DNA from: Rhodospirillales bacterium
Lineage (GTDB): Bacteria > Pseudomonadota > Alphaproteobacteria > CACIAM-22H2
Assembly: GCA_947445225.1 (NCBI GenBank)
Contig: CANFCX010000011.1
Span: forward strand, 1-40,303
DNA length: 40,303 bases
Direction: 5' to 3'
Positions 9,741-18,938 of the stretch are shown here, one piece after another. The position numbers and the translations under genes are program-made. Every line of letters starts with the position of its first letter. Position 1 is the first letter of the stretch. A model generated the notes under the pieces. That model saw only the letters and a program-made list of their open reading frames with translations. It did not search any database and was not told where the DNA came from.

Positions 9741-12455
9741 TCACAGATGTGCAAGCTGTCTCAGAATGCGAAGGAAGAGCTTGCGCGCCTCTTCGAAAAG
9801 CAGGACGGAACAGGCGACCCCGACGGCGAGCCACCAATCGCGCAGGCTTAGGCTTGTGACGTTGAACAAAGACTGACCCGGCGGCCAATAGACCACCAAG
9901 ACCTGTAGCGCGAGCACGCCTGACAGCGAAAGCCACAACATCCGATTTTCGAAGAAGTGGCTGTTGAAGGCGGAACCCTCCTCGACGCGAGCGTTGAAAA
10001 CGTTGAAGAACTGGAACAACACGAATGTCGTGAAGGCGATGGACAACGCTCTGTCTTGAGACCCCGTAAGCATTCCGTAATGCAGGATGGCCAACGTCCC
10101 GACCATCATGGTGAGCCCAAAGGCGGCAATCTTAACCAGGCGGGGAAAAGGAAGCAGGGGCACATCGCGCGGGCGCGGAGGCTCGCGCATCAATCCCGGC
10201 CGCGCCGCATCGAGCGCGAGAGAAACCGCCGGCGGCCCATCCATGATCATCGCCACCCAAAGAATCTGCAACGGCGTGAAGGGATCTGGCAGTCCCGCCA
10301 GCGGAGCGAAGAATACGGTCAAAATGGCGCCGATCGTTGTCGACAGCTGAAAGCGAATGAACTTAATGATGTTGTCATAGAGCGCGCGGCCCTGCCGGAT
10401 GGCGACCACGATGGTGGCGAAGTTGTCGTCGGTAAGAATCATGCTCGCCGCCTCTTTGCTGACCGCGGTCCCGCTGATCCCCATCGCAACGCCGATGTCG
10501 GCGAACTTTAGTGCCGGCGCGTCGTTGACGCCGTCGCCTGTCATGCACACGATGTGGCCCTTCGCCTGCAGGGCGCGAACGATCTTGACCTTGTTCTCGG
10601 GCGCAACCCGAGCGAACACGGCAATGTCGTCAATTCGATCGGCGAGATCCAATGCGTCCATTGCGGCCAGCTCGCTTCCCGTCAGACCGGCACCCTCTAT
10701 GCCGAGCTCCTTGGCGATCGCGAGCGCGGTATCCTTGTGATCTCCCGTAATCATCTTGACGCGGATGCCGGCCGTCTTTGCCTGCGCTATCGCGTCCTTG
10801 ACCTCCGGCCGGGGAGGGTCCATCAGCCCGACCAAGCCCACGAAGGTGAGATCCTTGACGATGGCATGCAGGTCCGGCGCCGCCGCTATCTGTGCGGCAG
10901 GAACGCTGCGACGCGCGATGAGAAGGCCGCGCAACCCTCGCCCGGCCAAGTCGCTGTAGGCCTGTTCAATGGCGCTCTTGCCGGCGCTGGTGAGGTCGGT
11001 GTCGCCTTCTGCCGCAAGCAGGCGTGTGCAGTGCGCAAGGAGCACGTCCGGTGCACCTTTCACGTAGACGTCGACTTGCGCTCCGTCGCGATGAAAGGTC
11101 GCCATGAATTTGTGTTCGGCGTCGAACGGGATTTCCGCCATCCGGGGCGACCGGTTGTTCAAGCGAGCGCCATCGAAGCCCCCCTTGGCGGCGAGAACCA
11201 GAAGCGCGCCCTCCATCGGGTCGCCGGTTACCTCCCCGTCGTTCAGCTGGCTGTCGTTGCACAGAACGAGCGCGGCGAACAAGGGCTCCAAGCCGCCGTC
11301 ATCGCCTTCGCCGTTCTCGGGGCGGATCGTCCCTTTTGTACGATAACCCTCGCCCGACACGGTGAAACGCCGGCTTCCAAAGAGAAACGTGCGAACGGTC
11401 ATCTGGTTCAGCGTGAGTGTTCCAGTCTTGTCCGAGCAGATGACGGTCGTGGAGCCCAGGGTCTCAACGCTGGACAGTTTCTTGACGATGGCGTGGTGTT
11501 GCGCCATCCGGCGCATACCGAGCGCGAGCGTCACCGTGACAACGACCGGCAACCCTTCCGGCACGGCAGCGACGGCAAGAGCAACTGCATCCAGCAAAGC
11601 GTGAACGACATCGACGCTGCGCAGGTACTCTAGAAAGCCGAGCAGTCCAACGAGCGTCAACGCGATGCCTCCAAGCCGCTTTCCGAGTACGTCGAGCTGC
11701 TCTTGCAGTGGGCTCCGGACGTCGGCGGTTGTCGCAAGCTCGCTCGAGATTCGCCCCATCGCGGTCTCGGGGCCGATCATAGTGACGACCAATTCGCCGC
11801 GACCTCGAGTCACCAGCGTATTCATGAACGCGAAATTCCGGCGCTCGGCGAGCGCGGCGTCGAGATTCACGACGGCCGAAGCCTCTTTGGCAACGGGCTG
11901 CGATTCCCCTGTCAGGGAGGACTCGTCAATTGAAAGCGCCGACGAGAAGATAAGCCGTCCGTCGGCAGGAACGCGGTCGCCGGCGTCCAGGAGCACGACA
12001 TCGCCAGGCACGAGTTGGTCGGCCTCGACAGTGGCGACCTCTGCGTCGCGCCGCACGCGTGCCTTGACCGGCAGCATGCCGCGCAACGCCGCCAAACTCC
12101 GCTCTGCGCGATGCTCCTGATAGAATCCCAAGATTGCGTTCAACAGGACGACCGCCATGATGACGCCCGCATCCTTGAGATTGCCGACGGCCGCAGCGAG
12201 CGTCGCCGCGGCAATCAACGCGATAATCAGGACGCTCCTGAATTGATCGAAAAACTTGAGCCAGGTTGGGCGCGGCGCCGGCTCCCGCAGCGCATTGCGT
12301 CCAAAGGCCCGCCGACGCTCATCGACGTCATGCTTTCCGAGACCGCGATCTGACCGCACAGCCAGGCGTTCCAACACTTCGCCGGCAGCCATGCCATGGG
12401 CGGCAATTTGTTGTCGCGAGGAAGCAGCGTTCAGATCTGGTTCGATTTCAGACAT
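9741..12455 (-). CDS. Cation-transporting P-type ATPase (P2, SERCA/PMCA-like)
   Basis: This membrane pump of 904 residues has a cation-ATPase N-terminal domain, actuator motif LTGESQPV, M4 motif AVPEGLP, phosphorylation motif [13 protein letters not shown] (aspartate 342), hinge [10 protein letters not shown] and a C-terminal six-helix bundle. By eye against SERCA, M4 Glu309 and M6 Asp800 are kept, but Asn768 reads Thr, Glu771 Ala, Asn796 Ala, Thr799 Met and Glu908 Gln. Calcium transport is therefore not assured and the ion is unknown. The gene faces the opposite way from guaA and from the toxin-antitoxin genes, and shares an 80-bp divergent control region with the latter. Related pumps often sit in low-oxygen or stress gene islands. 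An accessory origin is likely but not proven. Confidence 0.9.
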   Translation of the reverse strand: MSEIEPDLNAASSRQQIAAHGMAAGEVLERLAVRSDRGLGKHDVDERRRAFGRNALREPAPRPTWLKFFDQFRSVLIIALIAAATLAAAVGNLKDAGVIMAVVLLNAILGFYQEHRAERSLAALRGMLPVKARVRRDAEVATVEADQLVPGDVVLLDAGDRVPADGRLIFSSALSIDESSLTGESQPVAKEASAVVNLDAALAERRNFAFMNTLVTRGRGELVVTMIGPETAMGRISSELATTADVRSPLQEQLDVLGKRLGGIALTLVGLLGFLEYLRSVDVVHALLDAVALAVAAVPEGLPVVVTVTLALGMRRMAQHHAIVKKLSSVETLGSTTVICSDKTGTLTLNQMTVRTFLFGSRRFTVSGEGYRTKGTIRPENGEGDDGGLEPLFAALVLCNDSQLNDGEVTGDPMEGALLVLAAKGGFDGARLNNRSPRMAEIPFDAEHKFMATFHRDGAQVDVYVKGAPDVLLAHCTRLLAAEGDTDLTSAGKSAIEQAYSDLAGRGLRGLLIARRSVPAAQIAAAPDLHAIVKDLTFVGLVGLMDPPRPEVKDAIAQAKTAGIRVKMITGDHKDTALAIAKELGIEGAGLTGSELAAMDALDLADRIDDIAVFARVAPENKVKIVRALQAKGHIVCMTGDGVNDAPALKFADIGVAMGISGTAVSKEAASMILTDDNFATIVVAIRQGRALYDNIIKFIRFQLSTTIGAILTVFFAPLAGLPDPFTPLQILWVAMIMDGPPAVSLALDAARPGLMREPPRPRDVPLLPFPRLVKIAAFGLTMMVGTLAILHYGMLTGSQDRALSIAFTTFVLFQFFNVFNARVEEGSAFNSHFFENRMLWLSLSGVLALQVLVVYWPPGQSLFNVTSLSLRDWWLAVGVACSVLLFEEARKLFLRILRQLAHL

Positions 12456-12501
12456 CCTTCATAAAATATCATTCATAGAGTGTGTTAACCTTCATGGCGT
12501 T

Positions 12502-12528
12502 GATTTGGACTATATAATAGTCTAAATC
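12502..12528 (+). promoter_or_regulatory. Inverted repeat with central TATAAT; likely toxin-antitoxin operator and promoter
   Basis: Arms 12502-12513 and 12517-12528 (GATTTGGACTAT and its reverse complement with one mismatch) surround a 3-base centre. A consensus -10 box TATAAT lies at 12513-12518 on the plus strand, across the axis of symmetry; no good -35 box is seen. A start near 12525 would leave only about ten bases before the antitoxin ATG, and no Shine-Dalgarno sequence is visible. Phd/YefM antitoxins commonly repress their own operon by binding such palindromes. The site also lies about 50-75 bp upstream of the divergent ATPase gene. Confidence 0.6.
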
Positions 12529-12535
12529 ACCCCTT

Positions 12536-12793
12536 ATGCAGGTATCCGTCACCGACGCCAAAGGACAACTCACCGAACTGGTGCGCCGCGCCGAGGCTGG
12601 CGATGAGATCGTTCTGACCCGTCATGGCCACGCGGCTGTACGCTTGGTTCCGGTCAAGGCGGCGACGGACAGAAAATCCCGCCGCGCGCTACTCGAAGCG
12701 GCGCGCAGCGCCAGCGCCGCGAAAGCGGAAGCGGGGCCAAGCGCCGCACGCAGCCAGGATTTTCTTTATGGCGATGAGGGTTTGCCGGGTTGA
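12536..12793 (+). CDS. Type II antitoxin, Phd/YefM family
   Basis: This encodes 85 residues. The N-terminal half (VSVTDAKGQLTELVRRAEAG, then DEIVLTRHGHAAVRLVPV) is the Phd/YefM fold, which binds DNA as a dimer. The C-terminal half is alanine- and lysine-rich and ends DFLYGDEGLPG, the flexible part that would wrap around the toxin. It should neutralise the PIN-domain toxin encoded next and repress the operon through the inverted repeat just upstream. The toxin gene starts with a TTG that overlaps the TGA stop by three bases, giving tight translational coupling. There is no clear ribosome-binding site before ATG 12536. Confidence 0.88.
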   Translation: MQVSVTDAKGQLTELVRRAEAGDEIVLTRHGHAAVRLVPVKAATDRKSRRALLEAARSASAAKAEAGPSAARSQDFLYGDEGLPG

Positions 12794-13173
12794 TCGCGGT
12801 CGATACTTCGGCCTTGATGGCGATCGTTCTCGATGACCCGGCGGCCGAGGCTTGTATTGGCACTCTGGAAGCCGAGGACGACATCCTGATTTCGGCCGGC
12901 ACCGTGGCCGAAGCCCTTATCGTCGCGGCGCGACGAAATGTCGGCGCGGAAATGGCCAGCATCATCGACGGCCTTGGTTTTGAAATCGTCACCGTCACGC
13001 CGGCGGCGGCGCGGCGCATCGCCCTGGCTTATGAGCGATGGGGAAAGGGCATGGACCCGGCCACCCTCAATTTCGGCGATTGTTTCGCCTATGAGGTGGC
13101 AAAGGAACATGCCTGCCGCCTGCTTTTCGTGGGCGACGATTTCTCGAAAACCGATATCGATAGCGTTCTGTAG
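12790..13173 (+). CDS. vapC: PIN-domain ribonuclease toxin, VapC type
   Basis: This encodes 127 residues and begins at TTG 12790 (MIAVDTSALMAIVL). The acidic residues of a PIN nuclease are present: Asp in AVDTSAL, Glu in AEALIVAA, Asp in NFGDCFAYEVAK and the terminal FVGDDF. VapC toxins cut tRNA or rRNA with Mg2+ when released from their antitoxin; the target here is unknown. The length and the NFGDCFAY motif match the group that pairs with Phd/YefM-like antitoxins. No in-frame ATG or GTG exists near the start. A cupin gene begins one base after the stop, so it may share the transcript. Confidence 0.9.
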   Translation: MIAVDTSALMAIVLDDPAAEACIGTLEAEDDILISAGTVAEALIVAARRNVGAEMASIIDGLGFEIVTVTPAAARRIALAYERWGKGMDPATLNFGDCFAYEVAKEHACRLLFVGDDFSKTDIDSVL

Positions 13174-13174
13174 A

Positions 13175-13495
13175 ATGACGGGCAATTTGCTGGCCCATGT
13201 TCCGGCGCGGCTGACCGAGGAACTCTTCACCACAGTCCTGAAAACTGCCGATCTGCGCATCGAGCGGATCGTCTCCACGGGGCACGCGACGCCGCCGGGC
13301 GAATGGCTGGCGCAGGATCGGGGGGAGTGGGTGATGGTTCTGGCGGGTTCCGCCGGGCTTCGCTTTGAAGACGAAGCGGCGGAGCGCCGACTCGGCCCCG
13401 GCGACTACATCGACATCGCGGCCGGCAGGCGGCATCGCGTGGAATGGACCGATGGTGCGGTGCCGACGGTGTGGCTCGCCGTACATTACCGTTGA
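13175..13495 (+). CDS. Small cupin-domain protein
   Basis: This encodes 106 residues with one cupin barrel. The stretch GHATPPGEWLAQDRGEWVMV and LGPGDYIDIAAGRRHRVEWT match cupin motifs 1 and 2, including the G-D-Y/W-x-x-I turn and an H-R-V strand that could supply one metal-ligand histidine. No substrate or reaction can be assigned. The gene starts one base after the vapC stop (ATG 13175), which makes co-transcription with the toxin-antitoxin pair likely. The frame is open upstream across vapC, but MTGNLLAHVPARL is a plausible N-terminus of normal length. Confidence 0.8.
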   Translation: MTGNLLAHVPARLTEELFTTVLKTADLRIERIVSTGHATPPGEWLAQDRGEWVMVLAGSAGLRFEDEAAERRLGPGDYIDIAAGRRHRVEWTDGAVPTVWLAVHYR

Positions 13496-13602
13496 GCCGC
13501 CGGAACGGGCATCCTCGCCGTACCTGGTTCGCGTCATCCTCATCTAGGGTAGATTCCCGGACGCGCCAAGGCTGGGAGCCGAAGGCGCGCGGGAGGGATG
13601 CG

Positions 13603-13932
13603 ATGTCGTTTTGCTCGGTCTATGTCACCTGCGCCACTCTCGACGAGGCCCGGAAAATCGGGCGCGCATTAGTCGAATCCCGGCTCGCCGCCTGCGCCAA
13701 TATCCTGCCGGGAATCGAATCGATCTACTGGTGGGAGGGCAGGGTTCAGGCCGACAACGAAGTGGCGCTGATCGTCAAGACGCAGGCGGAACTGCTCGAT
13801 GCGGTTATCGCGAAAGTCCGGTCGCTGCACAGCTATACCTGTCCCTGCGTCGTCGCCTGGCCGATTGCTGCTGGGCATCCCGCTTATCTCGATTGGGTGG
13901 CTCGGGAGACCATCGAACCGAGGGCGATTTGA
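13603..13932 (+). CDS. cutA: CutA-type divalent cation tolerance protein
   Basis: This encodes 109 residues of the CutA1 family, a small trimeric protein with a ferredoxin-like fold linked to copper tolerance in E. coli and of uncertain role elsewhere. Family landmarks are YVTCATLDEARKIGRALVES near the start, RLAACANILPGIESIYWWEG in the middle and HSYTCPCVVAWPIAAGHPAY near the end. ATG 13603 is chosen because GGAGG at 13592-13596 lies six bases upstream and the protein then begins MSFCSVYVTC as expected. The next gene, an MFS transporter, starts 86 bases after the stop. Confidence 0.92.
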   Translation: MSFCSVYVTCATLDEARKIGRALVESRLAACANILPGIESIYWWEGRVQADNEVALIVKTQAELLDAVIAKVRSLHSYTCPCVVAWPIAAGHPAYLDWVARETIEPRAI

Positions 13933-14018
13933 TCGTCATGAGTGGCTGCCCGACGCCGCGGGCGGTATCATAAGTGCCACGTTTCTAGGCCCCGTCCCAC
14001 TCCCGGAAAGACCCATTG

Positions 14019-15236
14019 ATGCGACCGCATTCGCCGGTGTTGAGCCAAGCCTTTTCGAATATCGGGCATAGCTTTTCGCATGTCCTGACTCTCCTGTATC
14101 CAACCGTGGTCTTGTCGCTGGAGGCGAGCTGGGGTCTGTCCTACGGCGATCTCATCATCTTGATGCTCGGCGGCCAGGTGCTGTTCGGCCTGGCGGCCCT
14201 GCCGGCCGGCTGGCTCGGCGACCGGTGGAGCGGGTTGGGGATGATGGTGGTTTTCTTCCTCGGCACCGGTGGCGCCGCCATCGTCACCGGATTGGCGCGC
14301 ACGCCCTTGGAAATCGGCCTGGGTCTGGCACTCATTGGATTGTTTGCGTCGATCTACCATCCCGTGGGGCTGGCGTGGCTGGTCCGCAGCGCGGTGAACC
14401 GCGGTCGCGCCCTTGGTTTCAACGGCGTGTTTGGCGCCCTGGGCGTCGCCGCCGGACCGGCGATAGCCGGGTTCTTGACCGATTTCGTTGGATGGCGGGC
14501 CGCCTTCATTGTCCCCGGCATGGCGGCGATGGCCACGGGCGCCGGGCTTGCGCTGTGTTGGCGGCTCGGGCTGGTGGGAGAGACCGCCGCCGCGGCCCGG
14601 CCGATGCCAACCCCGACACGCGATGCCGTCATGCGGGCTTTCGTTGTCTTGTCGATCACCATGACTTGCGCCGGCCTGATCAACCAAGCCTTCCCGGTGC
14701 TGTTGCCGAAGCTGTTCGCCGACCGTGCGGGCGCCTTGGCCGGGGGCGGCGCCTTCGGGATCGGCGGATTGGTGACCCTGGTCTATTTGTTCGCGGCGTT
14801 GGCGCAGTTTGTCGGCGGCTATCTCGCCGATCGGTTTGCGTTAAAGACCCTGTATGTCGGCATTTACGCGGCGCTGGTTCCGTTGATCGCGACCGCGTCG
14901 TTGCTTGGCGACACGCCGCTGGTCGCGGCAATGATCGCCATCGTGTTTCTCAATTCGGGGTCGCTGCCCACGGAAAACAGTCTTCTTGCCCTGTACACAC
15001 CGGGAAAGTGGCGGGCAACGGCGTATGGCGCGAAATTCGTGCTTTCCCTTGGGGTCAGCGCCCTGTCGGTGCCCTTGATCGCGACCGTCTACGATGCGAC
15101 CGGAGGATTTTTCTGGATTTTCGTGGTGCTCGCCGGCTTGGCGATCATTGCCGCCGTGGCGGCCGCGATGCTGCCCGCCGATGAAACGCGACGCCACGCC
15201 ATGGCGCCGCAACCGGTGCCCAATCCGGCCGAATAG
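14019..15236 (+). CDS. Major facilitator superfamily transporter
   Basis: This encodes 405 residues with about twelve hydrophobic segments and the usual two six-helix halves. The cytoplasmic loop between helices 2 and 3 reads GWLGDRWSGLGMM, a version of the MFS G-x-L-x-D-R motif, and a similar GYLADRFALKTLY lies in the second half. The order of segments recalls the fosmidomycin-resistance and YnfM-like exporters, but the substrate cannot be named. ATG 14019 is preceded by GGAAAG at 14005-14010; a TTG three bases earlier is also possible. It is followed after 89 bases by aspS. Confidence 0.85.
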   Translation: MRPHSPVLSQAFSNIGHSFSHVLTLLYPTVVLSLEASWGLSYGDLIILMLGGQVLFGLAALPAGWLGDRWSGLGMMVVFFLGTGGAAIVTGLARTPLEIGLGLALIGLFASIYHPVGLAWLVRSAVNRGRALGFNGVFGALGVAAGPAIAGFLTDFVGWRAAFIVPGMAAMATGAGLALCWRLGLVGETAAAARPMPTPTRDAVMRAFVVLSITMTCAGLINQAFPVLLPKLFADRAGALAGGGAFGIGGLVTLVYLFAALAQFVGGYLADRFALKTLYVGIYAALVPLIATASLLGDTPLVAAMIAIVFLNSGSLPTENSLLALYTPGKWRATAYGAKFVLSLGVSALSVPLIATVYDATGGFFWIFVVLAGLAIIAAVAAAMLPADETRRHAMAPQPVPNPAE

Positions 15237-15325
15237 CGAAGTCGAATCCCCGCGCCGCGCCTTGACAAGGCTGGGGTTTCCATGTGCTCCTCCCGCCCGC
15301 GTCATTCTGCCCCGGAGTCTCCGTT

Positions 15326-17134
15326 ATGCACCTCTATCGGACCCACAATTGCGGTCAACTGCGCCCCGAACAGGTCGGCCGCGTCGTGCGCCTATCCGGC
15401 TGGGTCCATCGCAAGCGCGACCATGGCAACCTGCTGTTCATCGATTTGCGCGACCATCATGGCTTGACGCAATGTGTCGTCGACGTGACCAGCCCGATTT
15501 TTCCGCAAGTCGAGCCGCTGCGCCTGGAGAGTGTGATTACGGTGACCGGTAAGGTTGTCGCCCGATCCGCGGAAACCGTGAACACAAAACTCGCCACCGG
15601 TTCGGTGGAAGTGCAAATCGGCGAGATCGCGGTGCAATCCGCGGCCGAGCCGCTGCCCTTGCAAATTAATGCCGAGGGTGAGTTACCGGAGGATTTGCGC
15701 CTCCGTTACCGCTACCTCGATCTGCGCCGCGAAAAGGTGCATCGCAACATCATGCTGCGCAGCGATGTCATCGCCAGCATCAGGCGGCGGATGATCGCAT
15801 CGGGATTCACGGAATTTCAGACGCCGATTCTGACGTCAAGTTCGCCCGAAGGCGCGCGCGACTACCTCGTGCCGAGCCGCATTCATCCCGGCATGTTCTA
15901 CGCGTTGCCCCAGGCGCCGCAGCAATTCAAACAATTGCTGATGGTCGCGGGATTCGACCGTTATTTTCAAATCGCGCCCTGTTTCAGGGACGAAGACGCC
16001 CGCGCCGATCGCTCACCCGGCGAGTTCTACCAGCTTGATTTCGAGATGTCCTTTGTCACCCAGGACGACGTGTTCGCGGCAATTGAACCCGTATTGCACG
16101 GCGTTTTCGAGGAATTTGGCCGTGGTCGGAAGCTGACACCGGCACCGTTTCCGCGCATCGCCTACGACGACGCGCAGCTCAAATACGGGACGGATAAGCC
16201 GGATCTCCGCAACCCGATCGTCATCGCCGACGTCACCGAGGCTTTCCGGGGATCGGGTTTCGGCCTGTTTGCCAAGGCGATCGACAAGGGCGCAGTCGTT
16301 CGTGGCATCCCCGCGCCCGGAGCCGCCGCGCAGCCGCGCAGCTTTTTCGACAAGCTGAACGATTGGGCGCGGACGGAGGGCGCAGGTGGGCTCGGTTACA
16401 TCGTCTTCGCCGCCGATGGTGCGAAGGGACCCATCGCCAAATTCCTCGATGAAGCGCGGCTGGATGCGCTGCGTAAAGCTTCGGGCGCCGGCATTGGCGA
16501 CGCATTGTTCTTTGCTTGCGACAAGGTCGCGGCGGCATCGAAATTCTCGGGCGTCGTGCGGCGCCGGCTGGGCGATGAATTGCGATTGGTCGAGGCCGAT
16601 GCCTTCCGATTCTGCTGGATCGTCGACTTTCCGATGTATGAGCGTAACGAGGACACCGGGGCGATCGAATTCAGTCACAACCCGTTTTCGATGCCGCAGG
16701 GCGGGCTCGAAGCGATCGAGACCCAGGACCCCTTGACCATCAAGGCTTACCAATACGACATCGTGTGCAACGGCGTCGAGCGGTCCTCGGGCGCGATTCG
16801 CAATCACCGTCCCGACATCATGTAAAAGGCCTTCGCCATCGCCGGTTATAACAGAGACGATGTCGAGGCCCGGTTCGGCGGCCTGCTCAACGCCTTCAAA
16901 CACGGTGCGCCGCCCCACGGCGGTTCGGCCCCGGGCATCGATCGGATCGTCATGCTGCTGGCCGACGAGCCGAATATTCGCGAGATCGTGGCTTTCCCGA
17001 TGAATCAGCAAGCCCAGGACCTGCTGATGCAGGCGCCGGCGCCGGTGCCCCCGGCGCGGCTGCGGGATCTACACATTCGCCTGGATCTGCCCGTCAAAGC
17101 GAAGCCCGCGGAGAAAGCCGGAGAAATACGTTGA
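15326..17134 (+). pseudogene. aspS: Aspartate--tRNA ligase with an internal TAA stop
   Basis: The whole frame is 603 codons, a normal bacterial AspRS length, but codon 500 (16823-16825) is TAA. The surrounding family sequence is ...NHRPDIM-Y-KAF..., so a tyrosine codon has become a stop by one base change. Before it are the N-terminal OB-fold anticodon domain ([20 protein letters not shown]), class II motif 1 and motif 2 ([20 protein letters not shown]). After it, in the same frame, are [18 protein letters not shown] and motif 3 ([19 protein letters not shown]). The truncated 499-residue product would lack motif 3 and could not bind ATP correctly. AspRS is essential, so a sequencing error, strain variation or readthrough are more likely than true loss. 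Start ATG 15326 gives [14 protein letters not shown]. Confidence 0.93.
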
Positions 17135-17207
17135 TTTTTCCTTTCCGCCGATTCAGGATGAATCCAAGATATAAGCAATAAAAACAAACAAAAATCTTCG
17201 GGGTACG

Positions 17208-17996
17208 ATGAGGTTTTATTGGGTCGCGTCGATGCCGATCCTTTTCCTCGCCGGATGTGTCAACATCCCGCCGATGCTGGCGGTTGCTTCCTACGCCGCC
17301 GATGGCATCAGTTTCATCGACAGCGGCAAGAGCGTCAGCGATCACGGTATTTCCTACGTCACCGGTCAGGATTGTGCGGTTTGGCGGGTCGTGAAGGGCG
17401 AGTCGGTTTGCCATGACCCCGGAATCGTGGCCAGCGCAACCGTCCCCCGCGGCACCGAAGAAGGCCGTTCTGCGCCGGTTGTGGTCGTGGCCTCGGCGGA
17501 AATCCGGGAAACCGACGCCGCCCTGGGCCCAAGCCTGTCGCGGGAGCCTTTAAAGACCCTCCAGGCGACGCCCAAACCCTCGGCGACCGCCGGGATCGAC
17601 GGGCGCTATCTCGTCTTGGGCTCCTTCTTCACGGAGGTCGGCGCGCGTAATTTGGCGCTTCGCCATACGGGCGGTCGTGAATTCGTGGCCCAGGCGACGG
17701 TTGGCGGGCGCAACTATTATCGCCTTCTCGCTGGCCCCTTCAGGGGCGACGAGATAAAGGAAGCGCGCTCGCGCGCCCTCTCCGCGGGAATACGCGATGC
17801 CTGGGTGGTCGATCTTTGCCAGGACAACCTCCGCCCGCCACCCTGCCGTCCGGTTCCGCCCGCGTCCGTCATCGAACGCAACCCTAGTTTTGGCCGCGTC
17901 GCCGCGGAGCTTCCGCCCGGCAAGGATCACCTCCCGCCGACCGGGACGGGAAATGGGCGTGGCGCTGCGCGCCTCGTGGCCGGCACTTCCCGCTAA
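17208..17996 (+). CDS. SPOR-domain lipoprotein
   Basis: This encodes 262 residues. The N-terminus MRFYWVASMPILFLAGC is a lipoprotein signal with a lipobox ending at cysteine 17. Residues 120-205 contain a SPOR-like domain (GRYLVLGSFFTEVGARNLAL, then NYYRLLAGPFRGDEIKEARS and GIRDAWVVDLC). SPOR domains bind denuded peptidoglycan, often at the division septum. The segment before it (ISFIDSGKSVSDHGISYVTG, DCAVWRVVKGESVC) recalls small envelope proteins with a paired-cysteine region and is not assigned. The AT-rich 70 bp upstream (17135-17207) may hold its promoter. Membrane placement is inferred; the residue after the cysteine is Val, which does not point to inner-membrane retention. Confidence 0.8.
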   Translation: MRFYWVASMPILFLAGCVNIPPMLAVASYAADGISFIDSGKSVSDHGISYVTGQDCAVWRVVKGESVCHDPGIVASATVPRGTEEGRSAPVVVVASAEIRETDAALGPSLSREPLKTLQATPKPSATAGIDGRYLVLGSFFTEVGARNLALRHTGGREFVAQATVGGRNYYRLLAGPFRGDEIKEARSRALSAGIRDAWVVDLCQDNLRPPPCRPVPPASVIERNPSFGRVAAELPPGKDHLPPTGTGNGRGAARLVAGTSR

Positions 17997-18110
17997 GAAG
18001 TTTTGCGCGGGTCCGCGGGCATCATCGAGCCGAGTATCAAGACGCGGCAAGGGGTGCCATAATGCGATGACATTGCCGGACAACACCCCAACCTGACAGG
18101 AGCGACAGCG

Positions 18111-18911
18111 ATGCTTCCCATGAAGCGCGTGTTGCCCGTGATCTTTGTTCTATTTGGCCTGACTCTCGCCGCTTCGGCCGCGGAGATAACGCCCCACCGC
18201 GCCCTTTACACACTGAGCCTGGGATCGACGCGGACGGCCACCGGGATCAGCGATCTGACCGGTGGCATGTCCATTGAATGGAACCGCAGTTGCGACGGCT
18301 GGATTCTCAACCAGCGCATGGTTTTCCGGGTTTACGCCGAGGGCTTGAACGCGACGCAGAGCGACGTCAATTTCACGAGTTGGGAAGCATTCGACGGGTT
18401 GAGCTACCGCTTTGCCATGCGTTCGATGCGCAATGGCGAAATCGATGAAGACCTCCGCGGCAGCGCCAATCTCGAAGCCGGAGGAGGCGGTGGGCGGGCG
18501 GTCTTCGCACGCCCGGCCGATACCGAAATCGAGCTTCCGAAAGGCACGATTTTCCCGACCGAACATTCGTTGATCTTGATCGAGCGGGCAAAGGCCGGCG
18601 ACCGCAACGTCGCCAGGATCGTTTTCGACGGCGCCAGCGTTGACGGCCCCCAAATGGTGACCGCGATCATGGGCGCGGTCGCGGCTGCGTCCGATGAGGA
18701 TTCGCGGAAATCACCGCTGCTCGCCCGACCCTCTTGGCGGGCAAGGCTGGCCTTCTTCCCGACGGAGGGCAGCGGCTCCGAGCCGCTTTACGAAACCGGC
18801 ATCCGGGTGCTCGACAATGGCGTCAGCGACGATCTTCAGTTCGACTACACTGAATTTTCGATCAAGGCCCGTCTTGATCGAATCGAGGCCATTGCGGCGC
18901 CACAATGCTGA
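18111..18911 (+). CDS. eipB: EipB-like periplasmic envelope integrity protein (DUF1849)
   Basis: This encodes 266 residues. An N-terminal signal peptide (VLPVIFVLFGLTLAASAAE) is followed by HRALYTLSLGSTRTATGIS, the usual beginning of EipB/DUF1849. The family forms a beta-spiral dimer in the periplasm and supports cell envelope integrity in Brucella. Two cysteines are expected to form its disulfide: cysteine 61 in the CDGW motif and the last residue, cysteine 266; both are present. The start is ATG 18111, eight bases after AGGAG (18098-18102); ATG 18120 is the alternative. The gene stands alone, converging on the minus-strand sugar kinase 27 bases downstream. Confidence 0.88.
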   Translation: MLPMKRVLPVIFVLFGLTLAASAAEITPHRALYTLSLGSTRTATGISDLTGGMSIEWNRSCDGWILNQRMVFRVYAEGLNATQSDVNFTSWEAFDGLSYRFAMRSMRNGEIDEDLRGSANLEAGGGGGRAVFARPADTEIELPKGTIFPTEHSLILIERAKAGDRNVARIVFDGASVDGPQMVTAIMGAVAAASDEDSRKSPLLARPSWRARLAFFPTEGSGSEPLYETGIRVLDNGVSDDLQFDYTEFSIKARLDRIEAIAAPQC

Positions 18912-18938
18912 GACGGCCCCGCGATTCCGCGGACGGGG

